Source of the DNA: Streptomyces iakyrus
GTDB lineage: Bacteria > Actinomycetota > Actinomycetes > Streptomycetales > Streptomycetaceae
Length of the DNA stretch: 64,000 nt
Direction of reading: 5' to 3'
Assembly (NCBI RefSeq): GCF_000717055.1
Contig: NZ_JNXI01000027.1
Span: forward strand, 62,001 to 126,000
Part shown: positions 34,129 through 42,194 of the stretch, piece after piece
Layout: each line of letters begins with the position of its first letter
Numbering within the stretch: the stretch's first letter is position 1
Position numbers and translations under genes: made by a program
Notes under the pieces: model-generated
Database searches by the model: none
Told to the model about the DNA's origin: nothing
The model's input: the letters and a program-made list of their open reading frames with translations, nothing else

Positions 34129-35765
34129 CAGAACTCCCCCGTCCGGTCCGTGCGAAGCCTCTCCAGCACCAGCAGGGCCACGGCGCACACCACCATCAGA
34201 ATCGTCGAAAGGGCCATCGCCTGCCCGTAGTTGAGGTCACCGGGCCGCCCCAGCAGCCGGGCCACGGCCACCGGCAGCGTCGGGTTGTCGGGCCGTGCGA
34301 TGAACACCGTCGCGCCGAACTCACCCAGGGACACGGCGAAGGCGAACCCGGCGGCGATCAGCAGCGCCCGGCGCACCATCGGCAGGTCCACCTCCCGCCA
34401 CACCCGCCAGGGCGAGGCCCCCAGCACAGAGGCCGCCTCCCGCAACCGGACGTCCACGGCCCGCAGCACGGGCAGCATGGTCCGTACGACGAACGGCACC
34501 CCGACCAGGGCCTGCGCGAGCGGCACCAGGATCCAGGAGGACCTGAGGTCCAGCGGCGGCTCGTCGAGGGAGATCAGGAACCCGAAGCCGACGGTGACCG
34601 CGGACACCCCGAGCGGCAGCATCAGCAGCGCGTCGAAACCGCGCACGAACCGCCCGGCGTCCCGGCGGGTGAGCGCGGCAGCGGCGAGACCGCCGATCAC
34701 CACGGCGATGAGCGTGGCGGCGACGGCGTACGACAGGGAGTTGCCTATCGCCTCGATCGGCGGGACCAGGAAGACCCCGCCGTCCTCGCTGGTCAGCGCC
34801 CGGTAGTAGCCGAAGCCCGGCGCGCCGAGGGACCGCTGCACCAGCACGGCGAGCGGCAGCAGGAGCAGGACGACGACCGTGGCGAGGACCCCGCCCAGCA
34901 GCGCCCACTGCCCGGCGCCGCGCGGCCGGCGCGCGGTCACGGACGGGTCCACCAGCCGCAGCGCGGTCTCCCGCCGCCGCACGGTCCAGGCGTGCACGGC
35001 GAGGATCGCGCCCACCGCGACGAACTGGATGAGCGTCAGCACGGCCGCCGTGGACAGGTCGAAGATCTCGGACGTCTGCCGGTAGATCTCCACCTCCAGG
35101 GTGGAGAAGGTGGGCCCGCCGAGGATCTGCACGACACCGAAGGAGGTGAAGGTGAACAGGAAGACCATGAGCGCCGCGGCGGCCACGGCCGGGGCGAGGG
35201 CGGGGAGCGTCACCTGCCGCCAGGCCCGCAGCGGGGACGCACCGAGCATCCGCGCGGCCTCCTCCTGCCGCGGGTCGAGCTGCGCCCAGAGCCCGCCCAC
35301 GGTCCGGACGACGACGGCGTAGTTGAAGAAGACGTGCGCGAGCAGGATCGCCCACACCGTGGTGTCCAGCCGTACGCCCCACAGTTCGTCGAGCAGCCCG
35401 CCCCGCCCGACCAGTGCCAGGAACGCCGTACCGACGACGACCGTCGGCAGCACGAACGGCACGGTCACGACCGCCCGCAGGACCTGCTTGCCCGGGAAGT
35501 CGAAGCGCGCGAAGACGTACGCGCCGGGAAGCGCGACGATCAGCGTGAGCGCGGTGGAGACCAGCGCCTGCCAGGTGGTGAACCACAGCACGTGCCGGAC
35601 GTCGGACTGCGCCAGCACCTCTCCGATCCGCGCGAGGTGCCAGGTCCCGTCGGTCTTCAGGCCGCGCGCGACGATCGCGGCGACGGGGTAGGCGAAGAAG
35701 ACCGCGAAGAACGCGACGGGCGCGGCCAGCAGACCGAACCGCGCCGCCGCGCCCCGCTTGCGCAC
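34128..35765 (-). CDS. thiP: Thiamine-type ABC transporter permease (two-domain)
   Basis: A ~545-residue fused permease with about twelve membrane segments and two EAA loops (EEAARMLGASPLRAWRQVTLPALAP and REAASVLGASPWRVWREVDLPMVRR), as in ThiP and FbpB. The GTG at 35763-35765 lies two bases after the stop of the binding-protein gene, giving coupled translation; a GTG at 35802-35804 inside the upstream gene is possible. The riboswitch context supports thiamine over ferric iron. Confidence 0.85.
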   Translation of the reverse strand: MRKRGAAARFGLLAAPVAFFAVFFAYPVAAIVARGLKTDGTWHLARIGEVLAQSDVRHVLWFTTWQALVSTALTLIVALPGAYVFARFDFPGKQVLRAVVTVPFVLPTVVVGTAFLALVGRGGLLDELWGVRLDTTVWAILLAHVFFNYAVVVRTVGGLWAQLDPRQEEAARMLGASPLRAWRQVTLPALAPAVAAAALMVFLFTFTSFGVVQILGGPTFSTLEVEIYRQTSEIFDLSTAAVLTLIQFVAVGAILAVHAWTVRRRETALRLVDPSVTARRPRGAGQWALLGGVLATVVVLLLLPLAVLVQRSLGAPGFGYYRALTSEDGGVFLVPPIEAIGNSLSYAVAATLIAVVIGGLAAAALTRRDAGRFVRGFDALLMLPLGVSAVTVGFGFLISLDEPPLDLRSSWILVPLAQALVGVPFVVRTMLPVLRAVDVRLREAASVLGASPWRVWREVDLPMVRRALLIAAGFAFAVSLGEFGATVFIARPDNPTLPVAVARLLGRPGDLNYGQAMALSTILMVVCAVALLVLERLRTDRTGEF

Positions 35766-35767
35766 GG

Positions 35768-36853
35768 CTACTTCAGTACGAGTGAGGTCCACGACTTGAC
35801 CCACTGGTCACGGTGATCGGCGATCTTCGCCGGGGCCATGGTCTCCGGGTCCTTCGCCTGCGGCCCGTACTTCACGAACTCCGGCGGCACCTGGGCGCCC
35901 TCGGTCACCGGGTACACGAACATGTTGAGCGGCATGTCCTCCTGGAACCTCTTGCTGATGAGGAAGTCGAGGAGGGCCTTGCCACCCCTGGTGTTCTGGG
36001 CGTTGCTGAGCAGCCCCGCGTATTCGACCTGCCGGAAGCAGGTGCCCTCGGCGACGCCGGTCGGGGCGGAGGTCGGCTTGGGCTTCGCGTAGAGCACCTC
36101 GGCGGGCGGCGAGGAGGCGTACGACACGACGAGCGGCCGGTCCCCCTTGGCCTTCTTGCCACTGGCCGAACCGGAGAACTCCTGGTTGTAGGCCTGCTCC
36201 CAGCCGTCGACGACCTTCACGCCGTTGGCCTTGAGCTTCTTCCAGTAGCTCTCCCAGCCGGTGTCGCCGTACTGCGCGGCGGTGCCGAGCACGAAGCCGA
36301 GCCCGGGCGAGGAGGATGCGGCGTTCTCGGTCACGAGCAGGTTCTTGTACTGCGGCTTGACCAGGTCGTCGAAGCTCTTCGGCGGCTCCAGCTTGCGGTC
36401 GGCGAAGTACTTCTTGTCGTAGTTGACGCAGATGTCGCCGGTGTCGATGGGCGTGACCCGGTGCTCGTCCTGGTCGACCCGGTACTCGGCCTTGACCTGC
36501 TCGGACCCCTTCGCCTCGTACGGCTGGAAGAGGCCGTTGTCGAGGGCGCGGGAGAGCAGGGTGTTGTCGACGCCGAAGAAGACGTCGCCCTGCGGGTTGT
36601 CCTTGGTCAGGATGGCCTTGTTCACGGCCTGTCCGGCGTCGCCGTCCTTGAGGACCCGGACCTTGTACCCGGACTGCTTCTCGAAGGCGGCGATGACGTC
36701 CTCGGACGCGGCCCACGAATCGTGGCTGACGAGCGTCACGGTCTTGGAGTCGCCGGACCCCTGGCCGCCGTCGGACGACCCGCACGCGGCGAGCGTGCCG
36801 GCCATGCCGAGACCGACGACCGCCGCCGTCAGCCGCTTGATGGTGTTGCCCAC
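35768..36853 (-). CDS. thiB: Thiamine-binding lipoprotein (ThiB/TbpA-like)
   Basis: A 361-residue periplasmic-type binding protein. The signal (1-22, KRLTAAVVGLGMAGTLAAC) ends in the lipobox LAAC. TLVSHDSWAASEDVIAAFEKQSGYKVRVL, GDVFFGVDNTLLSRAL and LLVTENAASSSPGLGFVLG are TbpA/ThiB hallmarks. The GTG at 36851-36853 follows AGGAGGA with 6-nt spacing; this ribosome-binding site can pair with an upstream arm. Expression should drop when thiamine pyrophosphate binds the leader. Confidence 0.9.
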   Translation of the reverse strand: MGNTIKRLTAAVVGLGMAGTLAACGSSDGGQGSGDSKTVTLVSHDSWAASEDVIAAFEKQSGYKVRVLKDGDAGQAVNKAILTKDNPQGDVFFGVDNTLLSRALDNGLFQPYEAKGSEQVKAEYRVDQDEHRVTPIDTGDICVNYDKKYFADRKLEPPKSFDDLVKPQYKNLLVTENAASSSPGLGFVLGTAAQYGDTGWESYWKKLKANGVKVVDGWEQAYNQEFSGSASGKKAKGDRPLVVSYASSPPAEVLYAKPKPTSAPTGVAEGTCFRQVEYAGLLSNAQNTRGGKALLDFLISKRFQEDMPLNMFVYPVTEGAQVPPEFVKYGPQAKDPETMAPAKIADHRDQWVKSWTSLVLK

Positions 36854-36859
36854 TGGATT

Positions 36860-36879
36860 CCTCCTGGAGTGACCAGGAG
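36860..36879 (-). promoter_or_regulatory. RBS-masking hairpin of the TPP riboswitch expression platform
   Basis: On the minus strand CTCCTGG (36879-36873) pairs with CCAGGAG (36867-36861) over a 5-base loop, covering the AGGAGG ribosome-binding site of the binding-protein gene. A further hairpin GCCCGGGAC/GTCCCGGGC lies just upstream, and could be the terminator or anti-sequestering partner. Confidence 0.6.
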
Positions 36880-36942
36880 AAGACGCGGCCCCGCCCGGGA
36901 CTTCCGGGGTCCCGGGCAGGGCGCAACAGCTCGAGTGATGAC

Positions 36943-37031
36943 CGATCTCCCTACCCAGAATGACCTGGGCCAGGTTCGGAGGGTCTGCGGCCGTGTGCCG
37001 CACTCTCAGCGCTGTGGCGCTCCCCTGTCGG
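36943..37031 (-). ncRNA. TPP riboswitch (THI element)
   Basis: Minus strand, 5' to 3': ACAGGGGAGC, then GCTGAGAGTGCGG, a variable arm, CAGACCCTCCGAACCTGGC, CCAGGTCATTCTGGGTAGGGAGAT. These are the conserved blocks of the TPP aptamer: GGGG for P1/J, CUGAGA in the pyrimidine-sensor helix and ACCUGAUC-like with GGGUAGGGA. It lies ~90 nt upstream of the binding-protein start, as the leader of the three-gene transporter operon. Confidence 0.93.
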
Positions 37032-37060
37032 AATATGCAGATGTTCTTACGGCGGTCAGA

Positions 37061-38167
37061 CTACCGTTCGGTGGCAGCGAGCTGACCACACGCCCCGTCG
37101 ATCTCCTGACCACGGGTGTCCCGGATCGTCACCGGCACACCATGGGCGGCGATGGCCTCCACGAAGGCCTTCTCGTCCTCGGGCCGCGAGGCCGTCCACT
37201 TCGACCCGGGCGTCGGGTTCAGCGGGATCAGGTTCACGTGCACGGGCTTGCCCTTGAGCAGCCGCCCGAGCCGGTCACCCCGCCAGGCCTGGTCGTTGAT
37301 GTCCCGGATCAGGGCGTACTCGATGGACAGCCGGCGCCCGGACTTGGCGCTGTACTCGAAGCCTGCGTCCAGCACCTCCCGGACCTTCCAGCGTGTGTTC
37401 ACCGGCACGAGGGTGTCGCGCAGCTCGTCGTCGGGGGCGTGCAGCGAGATGGCGAGGCGGCACTTGAAGCCCTCGTCGGCGAACCGGTGGATGGCCGGGA
37501 CGAGACCGACCGTCGAGACGGTGATCCCGCGCTGCGAGAGCCCCAGTCCGTCGGGCTCGGGGTCGGTGAGCCGCCGGATGGACCCGATGACCCGGTTGTA
37601 GTTGGCGAGCGGCTCGCCCATGCCCATGAAGACGATGTTGCTGAGCCGCGCGGGACCGCCGGGGACCTCCCCGTCGCGCAGGGCGCGCATCCCGTCCACG
37701 ATCTGATGGACGATCTCGGCGGTGGAGAGATTCCGGTCGAGACCCGCCTGCCCGGTCGCGCAGAACGGGCAGTTCATGCCGCACCCGGCCTGGGAGCTGA
37801 TGCACATGGTCACCCGGTCCGGGTAGCGCATCAGCACGGACTCGACGAGCGTCCCGTCGAACAGCCGCCACAGCGTCTTGCGGGTGGTGCCCTGGTCGGT
37901 CGACAGATGCCGCACGACGGTCATCAGCTCGGGCAGCAACGCCTCCCGCAGCCGCCCCCGGGCAGCGGCCGGAATGTCGGTCCACTGCTCCGGATCATGC
38001 GCGTACCGCGCGAAGTAGTGCTGCGAGAGCTGCTTGGCACGAAACGGCTTCTCCCCGACAGCGGCAACGGCCTCCTTGCGCTCGGCAGGAGTGAGATCGG
38101 CAAGATGCCGCGGCGGCTTCTTGGCTCCGCGGGGGGCGACGAAAGTGAGTTCTCCGGGTGCAGGCAT
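37061..38167 (-). CDS. rlmN: 23S rRNA/tRNA adenine-C2 methyltransferase RlmN
   Basis: A 368-residue radical SAM enzyme methylating A2503 of 23S rRNA and A37 of some tRNAs. The iron-sulfur motif is C129-xxx-C133-xx-C136 ([13 protein letters not shown]); [18 protein letters not shown] and [17 protein letters not shown] follow, and the GACGQLA end carries the methyl-carrying Cys. Start ATG at 38165-38167 is preceded on the minus strand by GGGAGGG at 5-nt distance. The AICE core repeat lies only 8 bp upstream of the start codon, so everything beyond the ribosome-binding site, including the promoter, is now element DNA. Confidence 0.95.
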   Translation of the reverse strand: MPAPGELTFVAPRGAKKPPRHLADLTPAERKEAVAAVGEKPFRAKQLSQHYFARYAHDPEQWTDIPAAARGRLREALLPELMTVVRHLSTDQGTTRKTLWRLFDGTLVESVLMRYPDRVTMCISSQAGCGMNCPFCATGQAGLDRNLSTAEIVHQIVDGMRALRDGEVPGGPARLSNIVFMGMGEPLANYNRVIGSIRRLTDPEPDGLGLSQRGITVSTVGLVPAIHRFADEGFKCRLAISLHAPDDELRDTLVPVNTRWKVREVLDAGFEYSAKSGRRLSIEYALIRDINDQAWRGDRLGRLLKGKPVHVNLIPLNPTPGSKWTASRPEDEKAFVEAIAAHGVPVTIRDTRGQEIDGACGQLAATER

Positions 38168-38194
38168 AACCCTCCCAGTGTCGCAGATCAACTC
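38148..38194. repeat. attL: left attachment site overlapping the rlmN start
   Basis: Imperfect direct repeat with 48775-48821, aligned without gaps. Identical blocks are AGTTCTCCGGG (38148-38158), AGGCAT (38162-38167, holding the rlmN start codon), and the 15-bp core CCAGTGTCGCAGATC (38175-38189). The rlmN side here is presumed to be original chromosome. Confidence 0.8.
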
Positions 38195-38265
38195 GGGGAG
38201 CCCAGGCCAGAGCGGGGTGGGGGTGGTCACCCGTGGGTGCCGACTGTCAGCGTTGGTCGGCCTCG

Positions 38266-38285
38266 GACGGCCCAGGGACGGCCCA
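38266..38285. repeat. Left copy of the 20-bp arm repeat
   Basis: GACGGCCCAGGGACGGCCCA, identical to 48684-48703. It contains GACGGCCCA twice at 11-bp spacing (one helical turn). It lies 77 bp inside the left core; in the circular form both copies would flank the core, as expected for integrase arm or Xis sites. Confidence 0.7.
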
Positions 38286-38372
38286 GAGGCTGACGCGGCG
38301 GCCCGCTCTCCGGTAGCGACATCTTTCCGTAAATCGGCTGATTGTGGGATCCGGAACTGCCAGACTACCGCC

Positions 38373-39725
38373 ATGGACAAAGTACACACCAAGGCAACAG
38401 AACTAGTTTTGAATGCTGCCGCCGACGCCGAATCCTCAGATAACCCAAAACCGTGGGACTATGGCTGGTGCAGCGAATCGTACCGACACTCTGAGAACGC
38501 CGCCATCTCTTCACCGAACGGCCCGATTCGTCTATCTAAAGCAGGCGTTGAGAAACTGGAAGAGCTTCACGCATTACTCTCTAAACAGTCACAGGTGCGC
38601 GACCGATGGAATCTGGAAGAACTTTGGGGATACCTAGCGACACTCATTGCCTTTGTCTACAGATCAGAAGGACCGGAAGATAGAGCGAGGCGACTACTAG
38701 CGCGCATTCTCTACACAGAACCATCCGTCGTCATTTTCCCGGTTTCCAACATTGCATGGACCGGGGATCCGATAAGAATGGGAAAAAAGAATGTAGTCGG
38801 TCTCCTAGATGACGCATTTGTTGATGCAGTGCAAAATCTGGGAGGCCGTGGGGCGGCACACAGAAAGCGGATTGCGGCCTACGTGGGGGACCTAAAACAC
38901 AGGGAGCCGCGAATCGGATTTGCCACACTCGTTCCGGGACAACGTGGCAAGGCGCGCCGCCAAGCGGCAAGGAACTTTCAGGCCTTGGTGGACTTGACGA
39001 TGATGCTCGTCACGAATAAAAGCGATCGTCGTCTGTGGTCCCTCAGGGGCGACACGAATCGCCCGGGCCTCAGAGGGATCACACTGGACCGGAAGGCTGT
39101 CGAGACCAGCCTCAGAGAGTCGGGCGACCATGTGGAACTGTACTCAAACCCACTGGTGATAGACGCTATGGGAAACAACGGTGGCATCCAGTGGCGTGGA
39201 GAAGATCCAATCCCCTTGAAGGAACTACTAGCGGACGATTCACTCCGTGCCGCCGTCGAGACATGCCTTACGCAAGAGAATAGCTTCCTGCGTCGACTGC
39301 ATGTCGCCGCTCGCTGGTTCGCCGAAAGTTATTGGGCTTCAGCCCAGGATGATGCAGCACTGGCGGCGGGCGTGGCACTGGACGCTCTCCTGGGATCAAA
39401 ATCTGCTCTTCCTGGACGGGCCATGAAAGAGCGGTACGCCTTGCTTGAACGAGACCCCAAAATGAGGTCACGACGCGCGAAAGAACATGAGGAATTTTAT
39501 TCGGTGAGAAGTACGGTCGCCCACGGCGGTGAAGTTCGCAAGCTCAGCGAAGGCAATTTTTTGAGAGACATGCAGGACTCGGTAACCTGGGCAGCATGGA
39601 GATTGCTCGACATTTTCGCAACATTCCCAGTATCCAGCGACAAAGAGTTTGAATCGCTGTTTGACGAAATTCGGTGGGGGACGCGCGAGTGGCCTTTGGC
39701 AGAAGGTACCGACTCGCCAGGTTGA
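38373..39725 (+). CDS. HEPN-domain protein, putative element-borne defence/RNase factor
   Basis: A 450-residue soluble protein that I do not recognise as a named family over its full length. The C-terminal ~170 residues ([37 protein letters not shown], then [14 protein letters not shown]) follow the ApeA-like HEPN pattern, with the catalytic-type R379-xxxx-H384. HEPN proteins of this kind are usually metal-independent RNases in anti-phage or toxin systems. The N-terminal ~260 residues ([36 protein letters not shown]) could be the sensor part. Codon use is far AT-richer than the neighbours, with a TTA at codon 68, indicating recent acquisition and bldA dependence. The ATG at 38373 has a weak ribosome-binding site. 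No partner gene adjoins on the same strand. Confidence 0.75.
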   Translation: MDKVHTKATELVLNAAADAESSDNPKPWDYGWCSESYRHSENAAISSPNGPIRLSKAGVEKLEELHALLSKQSQVRDRWNLEELWGYLATLIAFVYRSEGPEDRARRLLARILYTEPSVVIFPVSNIAWTGDPIRMGKKNVVGLLDDAFVDAVQNLGGRGAAHRKRIAAYVGDLKHREPRIGFATLVPGQRGKARRQAARNFQALVDLTMMLVTNKSDRRLWSLRGDTNRPGLRGITLDRKAVETSLRESGDHVELYSNPLVIDAMGNNGGIQWRGEDPIPLKELLADDSLRAAVETCLTQENSFLRRLHVAARWFAESYWASAQDDAALAAGVALDALLGSKSALPGRAMKERYALLERDPKMRSRRAKEHEEFYSVRSTVAHGGEVRKLSEGNFLRDMQDSVTWAAWRLLDIFATFPVSSDKEFESLFDEIRWGTREWPLAEGTDSPG

Positions 39726-40084
39726 CCCGCCAGGTCGGCGGAGCGGCTTTGGGCTGGAGCTGCTTTGGGGCGAGTGATCATGGCCCCTTAAGCTTCCGGC
39801 GAGTCGGGCAGTCTGTGGACCTGCCCGTTAAAGCACGACGTTGGGGCCATGATCTTAGAGGCTCGCCCCAAAGTGGCTGCCTAAAGCCGCGGAGCCGACC
39901 GCCCCAGCCACAGAGGGTGTCTACCGCTTCGTGCCCGCAGCTCGCCAGCGCGCCGCCGGGCGCGGCCAGCCGGGGCGCAGACAGGAGGCAGGCCGCGCCG
40001 CAGAGGCGGCGCGTGCCCGCGCCGTGCGCGGGCTCTTGATGGATGTAGGGAAATTCTTACCGCACTGCGGTCAGTCCTGCGTGA
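39726..40084. other. 359-bp non-coding stretch with complex palindromes
   Basis: No convincing gene. It holds the 111-bp nested palindrome described separately, a GC-rich segment with GCCGCGCCGCAGAGGCGGCGCG-like dyads around 39990-40010 (shorter arms GCCGC/GCGGC), CCGCACTGCGG (40060-40070) and the start of the perfect 16-bp palindrome CTGCGTGATCACGCAG (40077-40092), which covers the stop codon of the Nudix gene. It may terminate both flanking converging genes or serve replication or transfer. Confidence 0.5.
39763..39873. repeat. 111-bp nested inverted repeat
   Basis: CTTTGGGGCGAG (39763-39774) pairs with CTCGCCCCAAAG (39862-39873), and GATCATGGCCCC (39776-39787) with GGGGCCATGATC (39843-39854). 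Inside, CGGGCAG and CTGCCCG form a 7-bp hairpin with a 9-base loop. The whole can form a cruciform. It starts 38 bp after the HEPN gene stop. Confidence 0.75.
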
Positions 40085-40543
40085 TCACGCAGCTCGGCTC
40101 TCCGGCCTCTGGCCATGCTCCAAGTAGACCGGGGCAGACTCGGACTTTGCCTCGGCCGCCGCGAGGATGCGTCGGGCCAGTCGCGGGATGGTGCGCTCCG
40201 TGATCTGCTCCGAGGACAGAAAGGCGAAGCTCTTCAGCTCGTCGGCCTGCAGAACGATCGCCGCCAGGTGCTCCTGCCTGAGCTGGCCGCCGTCGAACAG
40301 GTACAGCACCTTGTCGCCCTCGGCCTCGTTCGGGGCCCAGTCGACCGCGAGCAGGCGCCCGATGGGCGGCTTGATCCCCAGCTCTTCCTGGACCTCTCGG
40401 ACGGCCGCGTGCAGCGGAGACTCGCCGGTCTCGACGTACCCGCCGGGGATCTCCCAGTAGTCCTTGTACGTGGGTTCCACCATGAGGACCCGCCCTGCGG
40501 CATCAAAGAAGAGCGCACCCGCTGCCATGCGCGGATGCGCCAT
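40085..40543 (-). CDS. Nudix hydrolase, Pif-like
   Basis: A ~152-residue Nudix protein. The box is complete: GGYVETGESPLHAAVREVQEELGI (GX5EX7REUXEEXGU). In pSAM2 the immunity factor Pif, which blocks redundant transfer between element-bearing cells, has a Nudix motif and sits beside the regulator gene; the position here matches. The ATG at 40541-40543 is preferred since AGGA lies 9 nt upstream; ATGs at 40570 and 40600 are also in frame, the last overlapping the regulator gene by 11 bp. Either way it is downstream of the XRE gene in one transcript. Ordinary housekeeping Nudix function is the alternative. Confidence 0.85.
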   Translation of the reverse strand: MAHPRMAAGALFFDAAGRVLMVEPTYKDYWEIPGGYVETGESPLHAAVREVQEELGIKPPIGRLLAVDWAPNEAEGDKVLYLFDGGQLRQEHLAAIVLQADELKSFAFLSSEQITERTIPRLARRILAAAEAKSESAPVYLEHGQRPESRAA

Positions 40544-40589
40544 CTTCGCTTCCTGTGCGTTCAGTGCCATGCAGCCGAGACTACCCAGC

Positions 40590-41813
40590 TCAGATGACAT
40601 GCAGCCTGTTGGCCAGGTCCGCCAGGCTGCGGCTCGGCCGGCCTTTCTGGTTCCGGACCCAGGTGAGCACGAGTTCGCGCGCGAGGTAGTGGTTCCGTAC
40701 CTGCTCAGGGGCCCAGCTCTCCGCTTCGAGGATCTTCGCCAAGGCGTCGTCCATGCGGTTGTGGGCGCTGAGGGCTCGGGCCACTTCGAGGTTGTGGCGT
40801 GTGCGGCGCTCGGTCGGCAGCGCGCTGGTGTCGATCTGCGGGCCCAGATTCACCGCGACCTGCATGTCTCCCAGCTCTGCGGCGGTGGCTACGCGGTGGA
40901 TGGCCACATTGGTCGGGCCGAAAGCGGTCCACACGTGGTTGGCGTCGGTTCCCAGCCGCCGGGCTGCCTGGTCGGCCTCGGTGAGGAAGGTCTGGGTCGT
41001 GGCGCGGTCCTCCGCCCGTGCAGCCGCCATGGATCCGGCGAGGAACAGGGTTCCGTAGATCGACAGGAACTCGGGGTTCGCATCGTCCAGGCCGGGGCGG
41101 AGGTACTCCCCTGCGTCGCCGACGAGCTGCGTGGCGGTGTCGAACCGGCCGGTGGACAGCAGGCAGTGGGCGACGGAGCGGAACAGGGACCCGGTCACCA
41201 CGGCATTGCCGGACTGCTGGGCGGCGGCCAAGCCGCGGTCGGCTGCGATCCACGCCAGATCGGCCTCGCCGAGCTTGGTGAGCACCATGGCCGCGCCCTG
41301 GTAGGTCATCGCCATAAGTTCGTGCGCTTGCTCGCGCTCCCGGCCCTGGTAGGCCTGGGCCGCGATGAGCGCGTCGGCCAGCAACAGCGGGAGACGGCGG
41401 GTGGCGAACGCGTAGCGCGAGTCCTGGTAGGCGTCCCATACCTCGGCGACGCTGCTGCGGAGTTCGTCGAGTGAGGTGGGCTCGCCCTCGGTCGTGACTC
41501 CGAGAAGAGGGGTCAGCTGGCGGTAGTTCATCAGGGCCGAGCGAAGTGCCGGCACCGTGCGCTTGCCGCTGTCGGCTGTCCAGTCCAACAGGGTGGGCTC
41601 GGCGAGCAGGTCGCCCAGGGTCACGTCGAGTGCATCGGCAAGCGACTTGATGACCGAGAGCCGGTCCAGCTCGATCCGGTTGTTCTCGGCCTTGCTCAGC
41701 CAGTCGACGGTTCGGCCGACCAGTCCGGCCAGGACTTCTTGGGACATGCCACGCCTGCGGCGGTACCAGGCAACGCGTTCGCCGATCGTCAGGTTCGTCG
41801 TCATTCCTCGCAT
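40590..41813 (-). CDS. XRE-family regulator with C-terminal helical repeats
   Basis: A 407-residue regulator. The N-terminal helix-turn-helix (IGERVAWYRRRRGMSQEVLAGLVGRTVDWLSKAENNR, about 8-45) is followed by an alpha-helical TPR-like region of ~330 residues (repeating AYQGREREQAHELMAMTYQGAA, GSLFRSVAHCLLSTGRFDTATQLV). Such proteins are common in AICEs next to a Nudix gene. It may act as the Pra-like activator or as a sensor of host state. ATG 41811-41813 is taken; ATG 41804 is the alternative. It is divergent from the small gene and the GntR operator region. Confidence 0.88.
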   Translation of the reverse strand: MRGMTTNLTIGERVAWYRRRRGMSQEVLAGLVGRTVDWLSKAENNRIELDRLSVIKSLADALDVTLGDLLAEPTLLDWTADSGKRTVPALRSALMNYRQLTPLLGVTTEGEPTSLDELRSSVAEVWDAYQDSRYAFATRRLPLLLADALIAAQAYQGREREQAHELMAMTYQGAAMVLTKLGEADLAWIAADRGLAAAQQSGNAVVTGSLFRSVAHCLLSTGRFDTATQLVGDAGEYLRPGLDDANPEFLSIYGTLFLAGSMAAARAEDRATTQTFLTEADQAARRLGTDANHVWTAFGPTNVAIHRVATAAELGDMQVAVNLGPQIDTSALPTERRTRHNLEVARALSAHNRMDDALAKILEAESWAPEQVRNHYLARELVLTWVRNQKGRPSRSLADLANRLHVI

Positions 41814-41844
41814 GGCAAGAGCGTCCCCCCGTCTCTATGTGGAA

Positions 41845-41865
41845 CCCCGGAGAGTTTTTCCGGGG
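41845..41865. promoter_or_regulatory. Inverted repeat in the regulator's promoter region
   Basis: CCCCGGA (41845-41851) and TCCGGGG (41859-41865) flank AGTTTTT-like AT-rich DNA, 32 bp upstream of the XRE start. A second TACTCCGG follows. A TAGCGT (-10-like) at about 41885 points rightward. A binding site for the XRE protein is plausible. Confidence 0.45.
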
Positions 41866-41942
41866 TACTCCGGCGACCCGCTCCTAGCGTTGCTGACAAC
41901 CCCAGGGACTGTCAGGTCGAACCACGACGAAGGAGCCACGCG

Positions 41943-42194
41943 ATGCCGCTGACCCCGGCCGAAGTGGTCGAACTCATCAGGGAGGTCAGAGAGCTTGGCG
42001 AGGAGGTGGCCGCGCTCGGGAATCGAGCTGAGGCGTTGGTCAGTCGTCTTGCGCCTGGTTCCGCACCAGTTGCTCAAGTTGATCCATCCGCTCGGCGAGC
42101 CGACGTACCTCCTGGCGGACGTCCGACAGGTATCCGGCGATCTCCTCGAACTCCGGGCTGTGCTTCGCCGGTCGAGGTTCGTCGGGAAGAGTGA
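41943..42194 (+). CDS. Small coiled-coil protein overlapping the GntR gene antisense
   Basis: An ~83-residue frame with a good ribosome-binding site (GAAGGAG, 6 nt before the ATG). The first ~37 residues (MPLTPAEVVELIREVRELGEEVAALGNRAEALVSRL) are helical with heptad character; the rest, from ~42040, is antisense to the GntR gene and looks like a shadow. The conserved, well-initiated start suggests a real short peptide or a gene whose end was replaced. No family recognised. Confidence 0.45.
   Translation: MPLTPAEVVELIREVRELGEEVAALGNRAEALVSRLAPGSAPVAQVDPSARRADVPPGGRPTGIRRSPRTPGCASPVEVRREE

Noticed and set aside
33109..36853. Ferric-iron ABC transporter (FbpABC) assignment
   Set aside because: The upstream TPP aptamer and TbpA-like features of the binding protein favour thiamine.
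38148..38200. tRNA gene as the AICE target
   Set aside because: No cloverleaf or CCA-end-like sequence is seen at either end; the shared sequence matches the rlmN start instead.
38034..38372. N-terminal extension of the HEPN gene back across the attachment site into rlmN
   Set aside because: The extension is antisense to rlmN and crosses the insertion junction; the ATG at 38373, where codon use changes, is a better start.
41739..41942. Longer start for the small ORF at 41943
   Set aside because: It would run antisense through the regulator's promoter and start; the ATG at 41943 has a clear ribosome-binding site.
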